From: Bacteroidales bacterium
GTDB taxonomy: Bacteria; Bacteroidota; Bacteroidia; Bacteroidales; UBA7960
NCBI GenBank assembly: GCA_007131125.1
Contig: SLRE01000109.1
Location: 1-16,602 of the forward strand
Length of the DNA: 16,602 nucleotides
Direction of reading: 5' to 3'
Position numbers and translations under genes: made by a program. Of this stretch, positions 1 to 9,400 are shown one piece after another. The first letter of the stretch is position 1. Every line of letters starts with the position of its first letter. The notes below the pieces were generated by a model, which was given only the letters and a program-made list of their open reading frames with translations, had not been told where the DNA came from and did not search any database.

Positions 1-1765
1 GGCTTGCCAGGGCACGCCCGCCTTCATGGCCGGGCCAGTATGCGTGGATGATGGCATCTGCAAGGGGCTCGGCCTCGCGAATGATGCGGGGTCTGCCCTG
101 CAACAACACCAAAACAATGGGTTTGCCGCTTTGATGCAGGCGCTTTACCAGTTCTACCTGGTTGGCCGGCAGATCCAGCTCGTCAATATCGGAGGGTTTC
201 TCAGTAGCAGGCCTTTCACCCAGGCAGATAATGATCATATCCGAACGGGCTGCTTTTGCCAGCAGGTGGCCTTCGCTTTCCACCTCTCCTTCATAATCTG
301 TTCCGGGAGTAAAGAGAATGTTTTCCTTTCCGTGCAGGTGTTGCATGGCTTCCAAAATGGTTTTTTTGCCGGGGTCATCATAGGTTGGGTCGTCCCCGGC
401 CCAGGTTCTGCTCCATGGGCCGTTTAAGGCTGTCAGGGCATTGGAAGTTGGCCCGGTTATCAATATTTTTGTCTCCTTATCCTTAATGGGAAGCAAATCA
501 TTTTTATTTTTCAGCAAAGTCAGGGACTCGAGGGCTGCCTTGTAACTTTCTTCTGCAAATTCTTTCGAACCAAACTGGGTGTATCCTGAAGGATCGTGCC
601 AGGCATTATCGAAAAGGCCCAGTTTGAATTTCACATATAGTATTCTGCGCACAGCATCGTCAATCCGGCTCATGGGTATTTTACCTTCCTTAACCAGTTC
701 CACAACGTTGGTAGCAAAACTGGCATCATAAGGAACCATGCTCATGTCAAGGCCGGCCATTACGGCAATTCTTGCCGCATCTTTTGCATCCCTGGCCACA
801 TTGTGGACCGTTGCAAGGCGATCAACATCTTCCCAGTCGGAAATGACAAAACCTTTGAGCCCTAGCTCCCCTTTCAAAACTTCGGTAATAAGGTAATGGT
901 CGGCATGTCCTGGAATGCCATTTACGGTACCTGAATTAAGCATGGCGGTAATTGCCCCCTGCTCAATGCCGTGCCGGAAAGGCTCAATATAATACTGTCG
1001 AAGGTAATGTTCGGGGATAAGTGCTGGCGAGCGATCTTTTCCGTTGAATGGGGTGCCATAACCCACAAAATGTTTAAGGCATACCGCCACCTTTGTGGTG
1101 TCGGAAATGGAATTTCCCTGCTGTCCTTTAATAAAGGCATTGCCCATAACATTGTGCATATGGGTATCTTCCCCGAAAGTTTCAAAGATCCGGCCCCAAA
1201 GGGGTTGCATGCTCACATCCAAAACCGGTGCAAAATTCCAGGGTTGTGAAGAAGCGCGCATTTCGTAGGCAGTAATTTCACCTGCGATTCTGGCCAGCTC
1301 CGGGTTCCAGCTGGCTGCAAGGGCGATCTGGTGGGGAAAAAGGGTGGACCCTGCAGTGTAATGGGCCCCATGTGCGGCATCCATCCCAAACAATACCGGG
1401 ATTTTATGCCGTGAATTTTCCGTGACAAACTGTTGAATGCCTTTAATTATGCGATGCCACTCTTCTTTGGAAGGGGGGTATTTTCCCTTGTTTTGTATGG
1501 AGCCCACATGATGGTTGATCAACAGATCCCTCATTTTTGCCGTATCCAGCAACAGGGTGTCAAAATCATTCCAGAAAGGTCCTTTGGTGAGGGCGGTCAG
1601 ACCAACGTTGGTCATCTGACCTGCTTTTTCCTCAAGGGTGAGCAGCTGCAGTAAACTGTCGGCCCGCCGGAAGTGCTCATCCTCATGCACTTCCAAAGCA
1701 GGCGGTCGACAGCTACCAACCAAAAACAAAACCACGAAGCATGATAAAAAACCCAGTTGTTTCAT
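1..1765 (-). CDS. GH3 beta-glucosidase / exo-beta-glucanase lipoprotein, ExoI-like (3' end outside window)
   Basis: The last gene of the PUL; 588 codons are visible and it runs off the left edge. The start at 1765 gives a lipoprotein signal with lipobox VGSC (Cys19). The GH3 barrel shows FGMDAAHG, PLWGRIFETFGED, CLKHFVGYG and GFVISDWEDV, with Asp310 of SDW as the expected nucleophile. The second domain has GERPATEKPSD followed by LDLP. This matches the GEHPYTE-type motif that carries the acid/base in barley ExoI-like exo-beta-glucanases and makes Glu522 the likely acid/base. The final visible motif, YWPGHEGGRALA, is typical of GH3, so roughly 150-200 residues are probably missing. Inferred role: release of glucose from the non-reducing ends of beta-glucan oligosaccharides, in the periplasm or at the outer membrane. 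Only 7 nt separate it from the upstream stop codon, so co-transcription and coupled translation are likely. The family is clear; substrate is inferred from the neighbours. Confidence 0.93.
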   Translation of the reverse strand, partial: MKQLGFLSCFVVLFLVGSCRPPALEVHEDEHFRRADSLLQLLTLEEKAGQMTNVGLTALTKGPFWNDFDTLLLDTAKMRDLLINHHVGSIQNKGKYPPSKEEWHRIIKGIQQFVTENSRHKIPVLFGMDAAHGAHYTAGSTLFPHQIALAASWNPELARIAGEITAYEMRASSQPWNFAPVLDVSMQPLWGRIFETFGEDTHMHNVMGNAFIKGQQGNSISDTTKVAVCLKHFVGYGTPFNGKDRSPALIPEHYLRQYYIEPFRHGIEQGAITAMLNSGTVNGIPGHADHYLITEVLKGELGLKGFVISDWEDVDRLATVHNVARDAKDAARIAVMAGLDMSMVPYDASFATNVVELVKEGKIPMSRIDDAVRRILYVKFKLGLFDNAWHDPSGYTQFGSKEFAEESYKAALESLTLLKNKNDLLPIKDKETKILITGPTSNALTALNGPWSRTWAGDDPTYDDPGKKTILEAMQHLHGKENILFTPGTDYEGEVESEGHLLAKAARSDMIIICLGERPATEKPSDIDELDLPANQVELVKRLHQSGKPIVLVLLQGRPRIIREAEPLADAIIHAYWPGHEGGRALAS

Positions 1766-1772
1766 TAAACTT

Positions 1773-3095
1773 TTATTTCACGTAGAACGGGATATTCACC
1801 GTAGCAGCATGATTATGTTCATCAGTAATGTAAACAAAGACGCGATAGGCTCCTTCCTCTTCGGGAGCTTTAAAGCCTATGCCGGAATCGTTTGCTGACA
1901 GGATAAGCCCTTCGATGGTTTCGGGCCTGGGCTCGTAATCTCCTCCATCGCTGAGTTCAACGGGTTCGGGCATTATTTCGGCCCTTACCGAAAGGCTTTG
2001 ATTATCAGAATGTTCAACCTTAAACTGCGCACTGTATTCGGTAGATTTTGAAAGAACCACATTGTCGAAGCGGCCGCCCTTTCCTTCAATGGTGAAATCA
2101 TACACTCTGGGCGCCATATGTTCGGGCCATTCACCGGTCCAAAAATATTCCATCACATTAATGGCTTCTGTTTTTTCGCCGGCTTCGGTAAATAAACCGT
2201 ACCAGGATGGGGTACGCTCCTGTTTTTGCCCCCAGAGGAACACATATGAACCCATGCAATTCTTTTCATCCCCAAGAATGGCTTTTTTATACCGTTTCTT
2301 TATGGTAGCTGCTTTTTCTGTGGAAGTCTGTTCTATGGGCGATCCCCATTTGGTTTCTTCTACCTCCCAGTGTCCGGTGGCCCCCCATTCAGTAACCAGG
2401 TAAGGACCATCGTAATTGGCTTCCTTAAGGCGCTGAGGCAGGTTAACGATGTCACCATAGAACTGGATCGACAAAAAATCGATGTCGGGGCAGTTTTCTT
2501 CAATATAGGCCACTTCATTGGGGCCTATGCCCGCCAGCATGGTAGTGGTCACATGGTTGCCATCTACCTCCTTGATCATGCGGGCAATGTCGTTAACGGC
2601 ATCCCATACCCTTTTGTTGGTATAGCGGAGGTTGAGTTCATTACCAATACCCCATCCCAGAAGTGCCGGGTGGTCTTTAAGTTCCATTACTTCTTCTTTG
2701 AATTGCTCCAGCTGGGCTGCAACTGCCTCTTCGTCATCATAATCGAATCCGTGGCGCTCGCGGGCAACATCCAGCCCCATCATTACCATCAGGCCGTGTT
2801 CATAGGCCTGATCGAGCACTTCCCGTCCGGATTCCCGGCTATTGTCAACGCGCCAGGTACGGAAAGAATTTCCGCCATGGTCTGCCACCAGGTGGCATGG
2901 TCCAAATTCACAGCCCGCACCCTTTACGAAGAACTCTTCCCCATTCACAAAAAGACGGTATTTCCCGTCAACATTTCGCACTTCTGAATGGGAGGGTCCT
3001 TTGGCCATAATATCTAAGGTTTCGTTTTGATCAAATTGGCATGCCGAAATTAAAAATGTCAGGAATATGATTGATGTTAATCTCAAAGTCTTCAT
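1773..3095 (-). CDS. GH158-like endo-beta-1,3-glucanase lipoprotein (clan GH-A)
   Basis: A 440-residue lipoprotein with lipobox ISAC (Cys19). A TIM barrel occupies about residues 40-325, followed by an Ig-like beta domain at about 326-440. Clan GH-A catalytic signatures are visible: GWGIGNELN puts the acid/base at Glu153 and YLVTEWGATGHW puts the nucleophile at Glu236. The 83-residue spacing and barrel plus Ig layout match what I recall of the Bacteroides uniformis GH158 laminarinase (Glu137/Glu220). That recollection and the neighbouring GH16, GH3 and SusCD genes are why GH158 is preferred over a generic GH2 or GH5 call. Expected role: endo-hydrolysis of beta-1,3-glucan, probably at the cell surface, complementing GH16. 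It starts 7 nt after the transporter stop codon and ends 7 nt before the GH3 gene. GH-A enzyme: high confidence; GH158 assignment: moderate. Confidence 0.8.
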   Translation of the reverse strand: MKTLRLTSIIFLTFLISACQFDQNETLDIMAKGPSHSEVRNVDGKYRLFVNGEEFFVKGAGCEFGPCHLVADHGGNSFRTWRVDNSRESGREVLDQAYEHGLMVMMGLDVARERHGFDYDDEEAVAAQLEQFKEEVMELKDHPALLGWGIGNELNLRYTNKRVWDAVNDIARMIKEVDGNHVTTTMLAGIGPNEVAYIEENCPDIDFLSIQFYGDIVNLPQRLKEANYDGPYLVTEWGATGHWEVEETKWGSPIEQTSTEKAATIKKRYKKAILGDEKNCMGSYVFLWGQKQERTPSWYGLFTEAGEKTEAINVMEYFWTGEWPEHMAPRVYDFTIEGKGGRFDNVVLSKSTEYSAQFKVEHSDNQSLSVRAEIMPEPVELSDGGDYEPRPETIEGLILSANDSGIGFKAPEEEGAYRVFVYITDEHNHAATVNIPFYVK

Positions 3096-3102
3096 GTTTC
3101 TT

Positions 3103-4710
3103 TTATTTAATTAGGTTTTTTTCCAGTTCTTCAAGTGACTTTCCTTTGGTTTCAGGAATGAATCGCCATACAAACAGCAATGTGAGAAATCCAAATACAG
3201 CATAAATAAAATACGTATTACTTGAGCCTAAATATTCTATCTGCACCGGGAACAAAGTTGCCACGCTAAAACTGACGATAGAATTCCAGAATCCCATGAT
3301 TGAAATAGCAAGACCGCGCAATTTATTTGGAAAAATTTCAGAAAGCAGCGTCCACATTACCGGACCAAGCGATACAGCAAATGAAGCCACAAATAGTATC
3401 AAGCCAATTAAAACCCAAAAGGCATTAATGTTTATGGAGTGTCGTAAAATCAGCTCTTTATGGCTATTGTAGGTGTCCTGCCCCACTTTTTCGGTTACCC
3501 GGCTAAAAAATGTAATTTCATTTTCAAATTCCAGACCTTCCAACTCGGTAAGTTTTGCTATGTTTTTTACATGCTTTTCATCAAACCCACTTTCATAAAC
3601 TTCCTGCATAAGTGATTCCATAGTGTCGGAATCAATAGTATATTGAGCTTTATGGAAGGAACCACCTACAATAGACATTGAAATAAAAATACCTATGGCG
3701 CCAATGTATAATAGCTTTTTCCTTCCAACTCTGTCAATGAGGAACAGAGCTACAATGGTCATCACCACATTGGTCAGACCGATTATAATAGCTTGCATAA
3801 ATGCAGAATCAGTGGCTCCTCCGGCCATTTCAAAAATCATGGGAGCATAATAAAAAATGGCATTGATGCCGGTTATCTGCTGAAAAAATGCTATACCAAA
3901 ACCTATTATCAGCACCATTTTCATTCTGGAAGTAAACACATCACCCCAGCTGGGTTTAGATTTGATCACTTCTTCTTTCAGGCTGTCTTTTATTTCCTGA
4001 TATATAACCAAAGCTTTTTCTTCGCCATTTATTTTAGCGAGCACTTTCTTAGCTTCATCCTCTTCTCCTTTTTGCATGAGCCATCTTGGACTGCGTGGAA
4101 CAAGGAAAAGCAAACCAAAATAGGCAATTGCAGGCACGGCTTCAATACCAAGCATTACGCGCCACTTTAAGTCAATATCAGCAATGGCTTGCTGAAAATA
4201 ATAGTTAGAAAAATACGCTATGGAAATACCAATTACTATATTCAGTTGGTTAAAGGTTACCAGGGTACCCCTGAGTTTTTTGGGCGCTATTTCGGCAATA
4301 TACATTGGCGCAACCAGTATGGCAATACCAACACCAAAACCACCTAAAATACGTGCAATTAAAAATGAAATAATATCAAAAGAAACTGCTGTGCCTATAG
4401 CACTCACGGCAAACAGAACGGCCGTTAATATTAAGGCTTTTTTCCGTCCGAAAAAATCTGCAATCCGTCCGGCACTAATATTACCAACAATTGCTCCCAG
4501 AATAACTGCACTTACAGAAAACCCAAAAAGCATTGAGCCTGTGTCTAATCCAAAAGTATGCCTGTAAAACGGAGCAGCACCGGAGATAACTGCACTGTCA
4601 AAACCGAGAAGGAACCCTCCCAACGCCACGATCAGGGAAATTAATACGGTATATACTTTTCTGTTCATTATAAGATTCGATTTTTTGATATTTAAGTCTT
4701 CTTCAGCCAT
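3103..4710 (-). CDS. MFS sugar porter with long periplasmic insertion
   Basis: A 535-residue, 12-helix transporter of the sugar porter family (XylE/GLUT type). Family motifs occur in order: GRIADFFGRKKAL (81-93), PMYIAEIAPKKLRG (135-148), PRSPRWL (205-211), QQITGINAIFYYAP (277-290), DRVGRKKL (326-333), GPVMWTLLSEIFPNKLRG (449-466) and PETKGKSLEEL (519-529). About 75 hydrophilic residues (352-428) are inserted in the predicted external loop between helices 9 and 10, making it longer than the usual 460-490. Two starts are possible: Met1 (4710), preceded by AGGGAT, or Met15 (4668), which gives the N-terminus more usual for the family. Inferred role: inner-membrane uptake, probably H+-coupled, of glucose released by GH3. 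Sampled lines of this gene are about 30-45% G+C, against roughly 50-60% in sampled lines of its PUL neighbours, suggesting a different origin. Confidence 0.9.
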   Translation of the reverse strand: MAEEDLNIKKSNLIMNRKVYTVLISLIVALGGFLLGFDSAVISGAAPFYRHTFGLDTGSMLFGFSVSAVILGAIVGNISAGRIADFFGRKKALILTAVLFAVSAIGTAVSFDIISFLIARILGGFGVGIAILVAPMYIAEIAPKKLRGTLVTFNQLNIVIGISIAYFSNYYFQQAIADIDLKWRVMLGIEAVPAIAYFGLLFLVPRSPRWLMQKGEEDEAKKVLAKINGEEKALVIYQEIKDSLKEEVIKSKPSWGDVFTSRMKMVLIIGFGIAFFQQITGINAIFYYAPMIFEMAGGATDSAFMQAIIIGLTNVVMTIVALFLIDRVGRKKLLYIGAIGIFISMSIVGGSFHKAQYTIDSDTMESLMQEVYESGFDEKHVKNIAKLTELEGLEFENEITFFSRVTEKVGQDTYNSHKELILRHSININAFWVLIGLILFVASFAVSLGPVMWTLLSEIFPNKLRGLAISIMGFWNSIVSFSVATLFPVQIEYLGSSNTYFIYAVFGFLTLLFVWRFIPETKGKSLEELEKNLIK

Positions 4711-4887
4711 ATCCCTGTTTTTTCAGCCTTTTTGTCTGGCCGGTCCCTTCCTGCAGGGTAAAGCGTTCCTTTAAGCCGTTTCTAAACCGGCTTTCATCGC
4801 CTCAAGATGCTAAAAAGAACTCCCGTTTAATTCATGTTTTGCCTTTCCAAAAAAAGGACAGGCATATAACTGAATAAAGAAATAAAA
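4711..4887 (-). other. susD-transporter intergenic region with two inverted repeats
   Basis: 177 bp without a gene, the longest gap among the downstream PUL genes. It contains two short inverted repeats: gcctttcc/ggacaggc (4841-4848 and 4856-4863, one mismatch, 7-nt loop) and aagccg/cggctt (4773-4778 and 4788-4793). Neither is followed by a convincing U-tract, so a strong intrinsic terminator is not supported. A poor promoter match exists on the minus strand (TTTA, 19 nt, TTTTTTTG). The structures could mark an RNA processing point or a separate weak start for the transporter, GH158 and GH3 genes. Confidence 0.4.
4773..4793. repeat. Inverted repeat upstream of the sugar porter gene
   Basis: A perfect 6-bp inverted repeat, aagccg and cggctt, around a 9-nt centre whose ends can extend the pairing with A-T pairs. 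It lies 63 bp upstream of the annotated transporter start. No adjacent U-tract is present on the transcribed strand. Function unknown; it could be an RNA hairpin or a protein site. Confidence 0.35.
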
Positions 4888-6447
4888 TTAATAACCGTCA
4901 TTTTGATCGAACAAGCCTCCCGAAAGGTCCATTTCAGAGAGGGGAATTGGCAAGAATCCCCTGGTAGCCGGGTTGAAGGTTACATCAAAAATTTGCTGGT
5001 CGCCTTCATAATTCGGGCCTCTGATACCGGAATGGGTTAACTCCTGGTTGGCATAGTCCAATCCCTGGCGCAAAAGATCGAAATACCGGATCCCTTCAAG
5101 TGAAAGTTCCAATCTTCTTTCTCTCATGATGTTTTCGTGTGTGGCAGGTACCGATTCCAGGCCAACCCTGGCCCTGACCCTGTCCAGATATTCCTGTGCG
5201 TTGGGGCTTCCTAACTCGGCGGCCATGAGCAGTACATCAGAAAAGCGGATCACCCTGAAGTTGCAGGTTCGGTTCAGCTCAAACTGTCCTCCGGAACCCC
5301 AGTGTTCGGCATCGGAGGAGTATTTTCTGGAGAAATAACCCGTGTGCTGGAATCCGGTGGTAAGGGAACCATCGATCTCTTCCTGCAGGAGGATGGTATG
5401 CTCAAACCTTGGGTCACCCTCAAGGTCCATGGCAAGCTTGTGGCTTACAGGGGCAAAAGACCAGCCTCTATCCCAATTGCTTGAACCGCTTACTCTGGGT
5501 CCCTGCATTTGCGCTGCCAGGTTTCCGTTTCCGCCCTGTACGTACTCCCAATCCCACCATTCGGGGCTATCTCCGTGAGAAATTTCAAACACCGACTCAA
5601 CACCAAATTCACCCACCAGGCTGAAGTTGTCAGAGTAGTCTTCCAGCAGGTCGAGACCGCTGTTGGCGATCATGTCTTCAAGTTGTTGCAAAACAAAATT
5701 TGCGTCAACAGTGGTTTCTCCGGCATTAAGCTCTCCTCCATATACTCCGTTGTAAAACAAATAGGTTCTTGCCAGCAAACCCTGGGCAGCCCATTTGGTA
5801 ATCCTTCCCTGTTCTGAAGCAGGAACCGACTCAGGCAGGTCGGCAATGGCTTCCACAAGATCCAGGGCTATCTGGTTATATACCTCCTCAGGTGTGTTTT
5901 GTTCCTGGGGATATTCAGCCGGTCCGGAAATGGGTTTGGTAAGCAAAGGGATATTTTCAAAAAACCTGACAAGCTCCAGATAAAAATATGCCCTCATAAA
6001 CTTCACCTCGGCAATCGTCCTGGTTTTAAACTCATCAGAGGCTTCTTCTATTCCATCAATTTTCTGGAGAAACAGGTTTGCCCTGTATACCCCGATATAG
6101 TTCATGATCCACAGAGAATGTGCCGGCTGACTGGAGGTTTGGATGTTGTGACGGTTAAGTCGATCGAACTCCATTCCGTCGTTGGCATCCGCTCCACCGC
6201 CAAAGGCATCGTCTGACAATGCATCGGCCACGGTCACGAAAGGGGCCCATCCGGCTGCTACCGTTGATTGAATGGTAAGTGCATCATAAACGGCAACCAG
6301 AGCCTGGAAGGCCTGTTCTTCGGTTTGATAGAAATTTGTGGTTACCACTTCGTCAAGTGGTTGAAGGTCCAGAAAATCTTCACTGCAAGCAATAAAAAAG
6401 AAGAAAAGAAGCAGTGTTAATGCTGATTTTATTTTAAAGTTCTTCAT
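4888..6447 (-). CDS. susD: SusD/RagB-family glycan-binding lipoprotein
   Basis: A 519-residue outer-membrane lipoprotein, the lid and binding partner of SusC. The signal peptide ends in FIAC (Cys21), followed by SED, an acidic run of the kind that exports Bacteroidota lipoproteins to the cell surface. The N-terminal SusD-like region begins with FLDLQPLDEV and reaches about residue 230; KFMRAYFYLELVRFF (149-163) is typical of its TPR helices. The C-terminal RagB/SusD signature includes RVRARVGL, MRERRLELSLEGIRYFDLLRQG and the closing FNPATRGFLPIPLSEMD. An aromatic cluster, SPEWWDWEYVQGG (294-306), is a plausible glucan platform by analogy with other SusD proteins. It follows susC by 17 nt, so the pair is certainly one transcription unit. 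The gene symbol denotes the family; substrate specificity is inferred from the neighbouring glucanases. Confidence 0.96.
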   Translation of the reverse strand: MKNFKIKSALTLLLFFFFIACSEDFLDLQPLDEVVTTNFYQTEEQAFQALVAVYDALTIQSTVAAGWAPFVTVADALSDDAFGGGADANDGMEFDRLNRHNIQTSSQPAHSLWIMNYIGVYRANLFLQKIDGIEEASDEFKTRTIAEVKFMRAYFYLELVRFFENIPLLTKPISGPAEYPQEQNTPEEVYNQIALDLVEAIADLPESVPASEQGRITKWAAQGLLARTYLFYNGVYGGELNAGETTVDANFVLQQLEDMIANSGLDLLEDYSDNFSLVGEFGVESVFEISHGDSPEWWDWEYVQGGNGNLAAQMQGPRVSGSSNWDRGWSFAPVSHKLAMDLEGDPRFEHTILLQEEIDGSLTTGFQHTGYFSRKYSSDAEHWGSGGQFELNRTCNFRVIRFSDVLLMAAELGSPNAQEYLDRVRARVGLESVPATHENIMRERRLELSLEGIRYFDLLRQGLDYANQELTHSGIRGPNYEGDQQIFDVTFNPATRGFLPIPLSEMDLSGGLFDQNDGY

Positions 6448-6464
6448 GATCTGTATATTTTTAA

Positions 6465-9400
6465 TTAAAATGCGATGTTTGTTCCCAGACGGAAAGTCCT
6501 GGCATGAGGATAAACACCCCTGTCTATTCCACTGTCAAATGGAGTGATGGCACCGATTTCGGGGTCCGATCCGGTATACCTGGTAAGGGTGTAAAGGTTT
6601 TCTACTGAAAAATAAACCCTCCAGGAATGTGCTCTTATTCTGGAAAGTACTCCCGGGTCGAATGAATATCCAACCTGGAGGTTTCTAACCCTCAAAAATG
6701 AGCCGTCCTCAATATACAGGTCAGAGATCCTGTTGTTGTTGTTGGCATCAATCCAGGTGTATCTTGGGATTCTGTCGGAAGTACCTTCTCCGGTCCAGCG
6801 ATTAAGAATTTCAGTGGTTCGGTTGGTATAACGAAGGTCTGGCCTTATCATGCCATTAAAAATATCATTGCCATAAGATCCTGTAAGCAAAAAGCTTAAG
6901 TCGAACTGCCTGTATTCAAAATTGGCATTCATTCCCAGGGTCACATCGGGAGTGGGGCTTCCAATGATTGTCCGGTCATCATCAGAAATTCTTCCGTCAC
7001 CATTCACATCAACAAAGCGTACATCACCCGGCTGGGCATCGGGTTGCAGCAAATCACCATCCTCGTTAATGTGCTGATATACCTCGGCCCAGTTCTGGAA
7101 TATGCCATCGGTTTTAAAACCCCAGAAATGCCCAATGGGATACCCTTCTTTGGCGCGGGTCACAAATCCGGCTACTGCCCAGGTAGCTCCTCTGATGATC
7201 CCTTCTTCGTTACCGATTTTGGTCATTTCATTTATGTTGTAAGAGGTGTTGATCCCCAAAGAATAGCGGAAATCCCTGCCGTAATTCCTCCAGTCCAGCG
7301 ATAACTCTATCCCTCTGTTTTCAACACTTCCCACGTTGGCAAATGAAGGGTTGTTTCCCACATGGGCAGGAATAGGTATAACCTCCAGCAATCCTTTGGT
7401 GGTTTTTACGTAATAATCGAAAGTACCGGTAAGTCGGTTGTCAAAAGCGCCAAAATCCAAACCTATATCGATCTGCTCGGATTCTTCCCAACGGATCTCA
7501 GGGTTTTCAATATTTAAGGGAGAAGCCCCTATGGCCCTGCCGGCCCCGAAGATGTAACTCCGGCTTCTGTCAATTCTTGAAAAGTACTGGTAATTCCCGA
7601 TATTCTGGTTTCCGTTAATTCCCCAGGATGCCCTAAGTTTAACCATTTCAATGGGTCCAAGATCCGGAAAGAAGTCTTCGTAGCTGATCGCCCATGCAAG
7701 GCCGACAGATGGGAAAATACCAAAACGGTTTTCCGGACCAAATCTTGAGGAGCCGTCACGCCTCAGGGTGGCATTGATCGAATAGGTGCTTCTGTAGTCA
7801 TACAATATACGACCAAACTGGGAGTAGAGCGAGGCGTGTGCAGCCCCACCATAGGCTTCCCAGACGGTATCGGTGGCCATATTGAGGTAAACATGGTCAG
7901 GATCGGTAATGTCTACCATGGCATTAAAGCCAAAAAGGCTTTCAAAATTTTCTTTACGGGCCGTTAATCCGGCAAGAACAGAAAAATTATGGTCGTCGAT
8001 CTTCCTGGAGTAGGAAAGCACGTTTTCCCATTCCCAGGAATAATACCTGTCTATGTTTTTGCTCACATTGGTTTTGCCGGTGTTTGACTGGGCGGCGTTA
8101 AGATAAAACAAAGGGGTATGGTTGTCGAAAGTCACAAATGACAGATCAATTCCAAGGCTGGTTCTGAATTGAAAATGATCCAGGGGCTCCAGCTCTCCAA
8201 AAATATTCCCTACAACTCTGTCTGTCCTGGTTTCTCCGGTTTGTGTATGTATCAATGCCACCGGATTAACAATTTCCCCTCCGGTTCCAAGTAACTCTGA
8301 AATACCGAAAACCCTGCCTTTGTCATCAGTAACCACCGGTTCGGTGGAATAGGGTTCCTGGTTAAGAATATCCTCGTCATCAATGTAAAGAGGAGTGAGA
8401 GGGTCGAGGTTCAGTGCACTGCTGTATGCGGCATTAAATGCTGCATTGCTGGCAATTCCCCTTTGTGAAATGTGGGTATAAGCCAGGTTGTTCCCAAAAT
8501 TAAAAAAGTCGTTTACATCATGGCGGGTGTTAAGTCTGGCGGTGACACGGTCGAACTGCGACCTGTCAGCCCAGATGATGCCTTGCTGTGAGAAATAGGA
8601 AAGAGATGAATTATAAACCGATCTATCTGAACCCCCGCTTACGGAAATATCATGGCTCATCATGGGGGCGTTGTTTTCAAACAACTCCTCCTGCCAATTG
8701 GTATTGTGCTGTGGAATCTCATCCAGGTCAAAGGGTTCTGTTAGGCCGGCGTTTCTGGCCCCTTCATTCATCATCATGCGGTATTGTTCCGCATCAAGCA
8801 GGTCGACGGTGTGGGCTGCGTTTTGAAAACCATGGTAGCCGGAATAGTTGATCCTCATTTCACCCTCCTGGCCGCTTTTGGTGGTAATCAGGATTACCCC
8901 GTTGGCTGCCCTTGCACCGTAAATGGCTGCGGAAGCGGCATCTTTAAGTACGTCCATGGACTCAATGTCGCTGGGGTTCAGGAAGTTGATGTTTTCAACA
9001 GCCATTCCGTCAACAATATAGAGTGGCTCGGGGTTAAGGGTTGTGCCGGCTCCGCGAACGCGGACAGTAGGGGGCTCACCCGGCTGCCCGGAAAGGTTGG
9101 TCACCTGTACACCTGCAGTTCTTCCCTGCATGGCCTGTTCAAGGCGAAGTACAGGAATAGAAGTGATCTCTTCTGAGTCAATACTGGAAATGGCCCCGGT
9201 AACCACCCTTTTTTGCTGGGTACCATAGCCGATAACCACAAACTCATCAAAGGTTATGGTTTCAGGGACCAGTTCTACATTGCGGGTAATGCTTTCGCCC
9301 TCTGATATGGAAATTTCTATTTCTTTGGTGCTGAATCCTATAAAACGGAATGTCATTGTGTAGGTGCCGGGGGTTACCTCAAGGCTGTATTCTCCATCCA

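Noticed and set aside
26..427. 133-codon open frame on the plus strand
   Set aside because: It lies antisense to the GH3 gene, whose catalytic motifs and frame are intact; a shadow frame.
2370..2987. 205-codon open frame on the plus strand
   Set aside because: Antisense to the GH158-like gene with its clear lipobox and catalytic residues; no recognisable domain of its own.
1773..3095. GH2 or GH5 enzyme
   Set aside because: Catalytic motifs are shared across clan GH-A. GH2 sandwich domains before the barrel are absent, and size, residue spacing, Ig tail and context favour GH158.
4841..4863. Intrinsic terminator after susD
   Set aside because: The stem has a mismatch and the T-run is in the loop, not after the stem.
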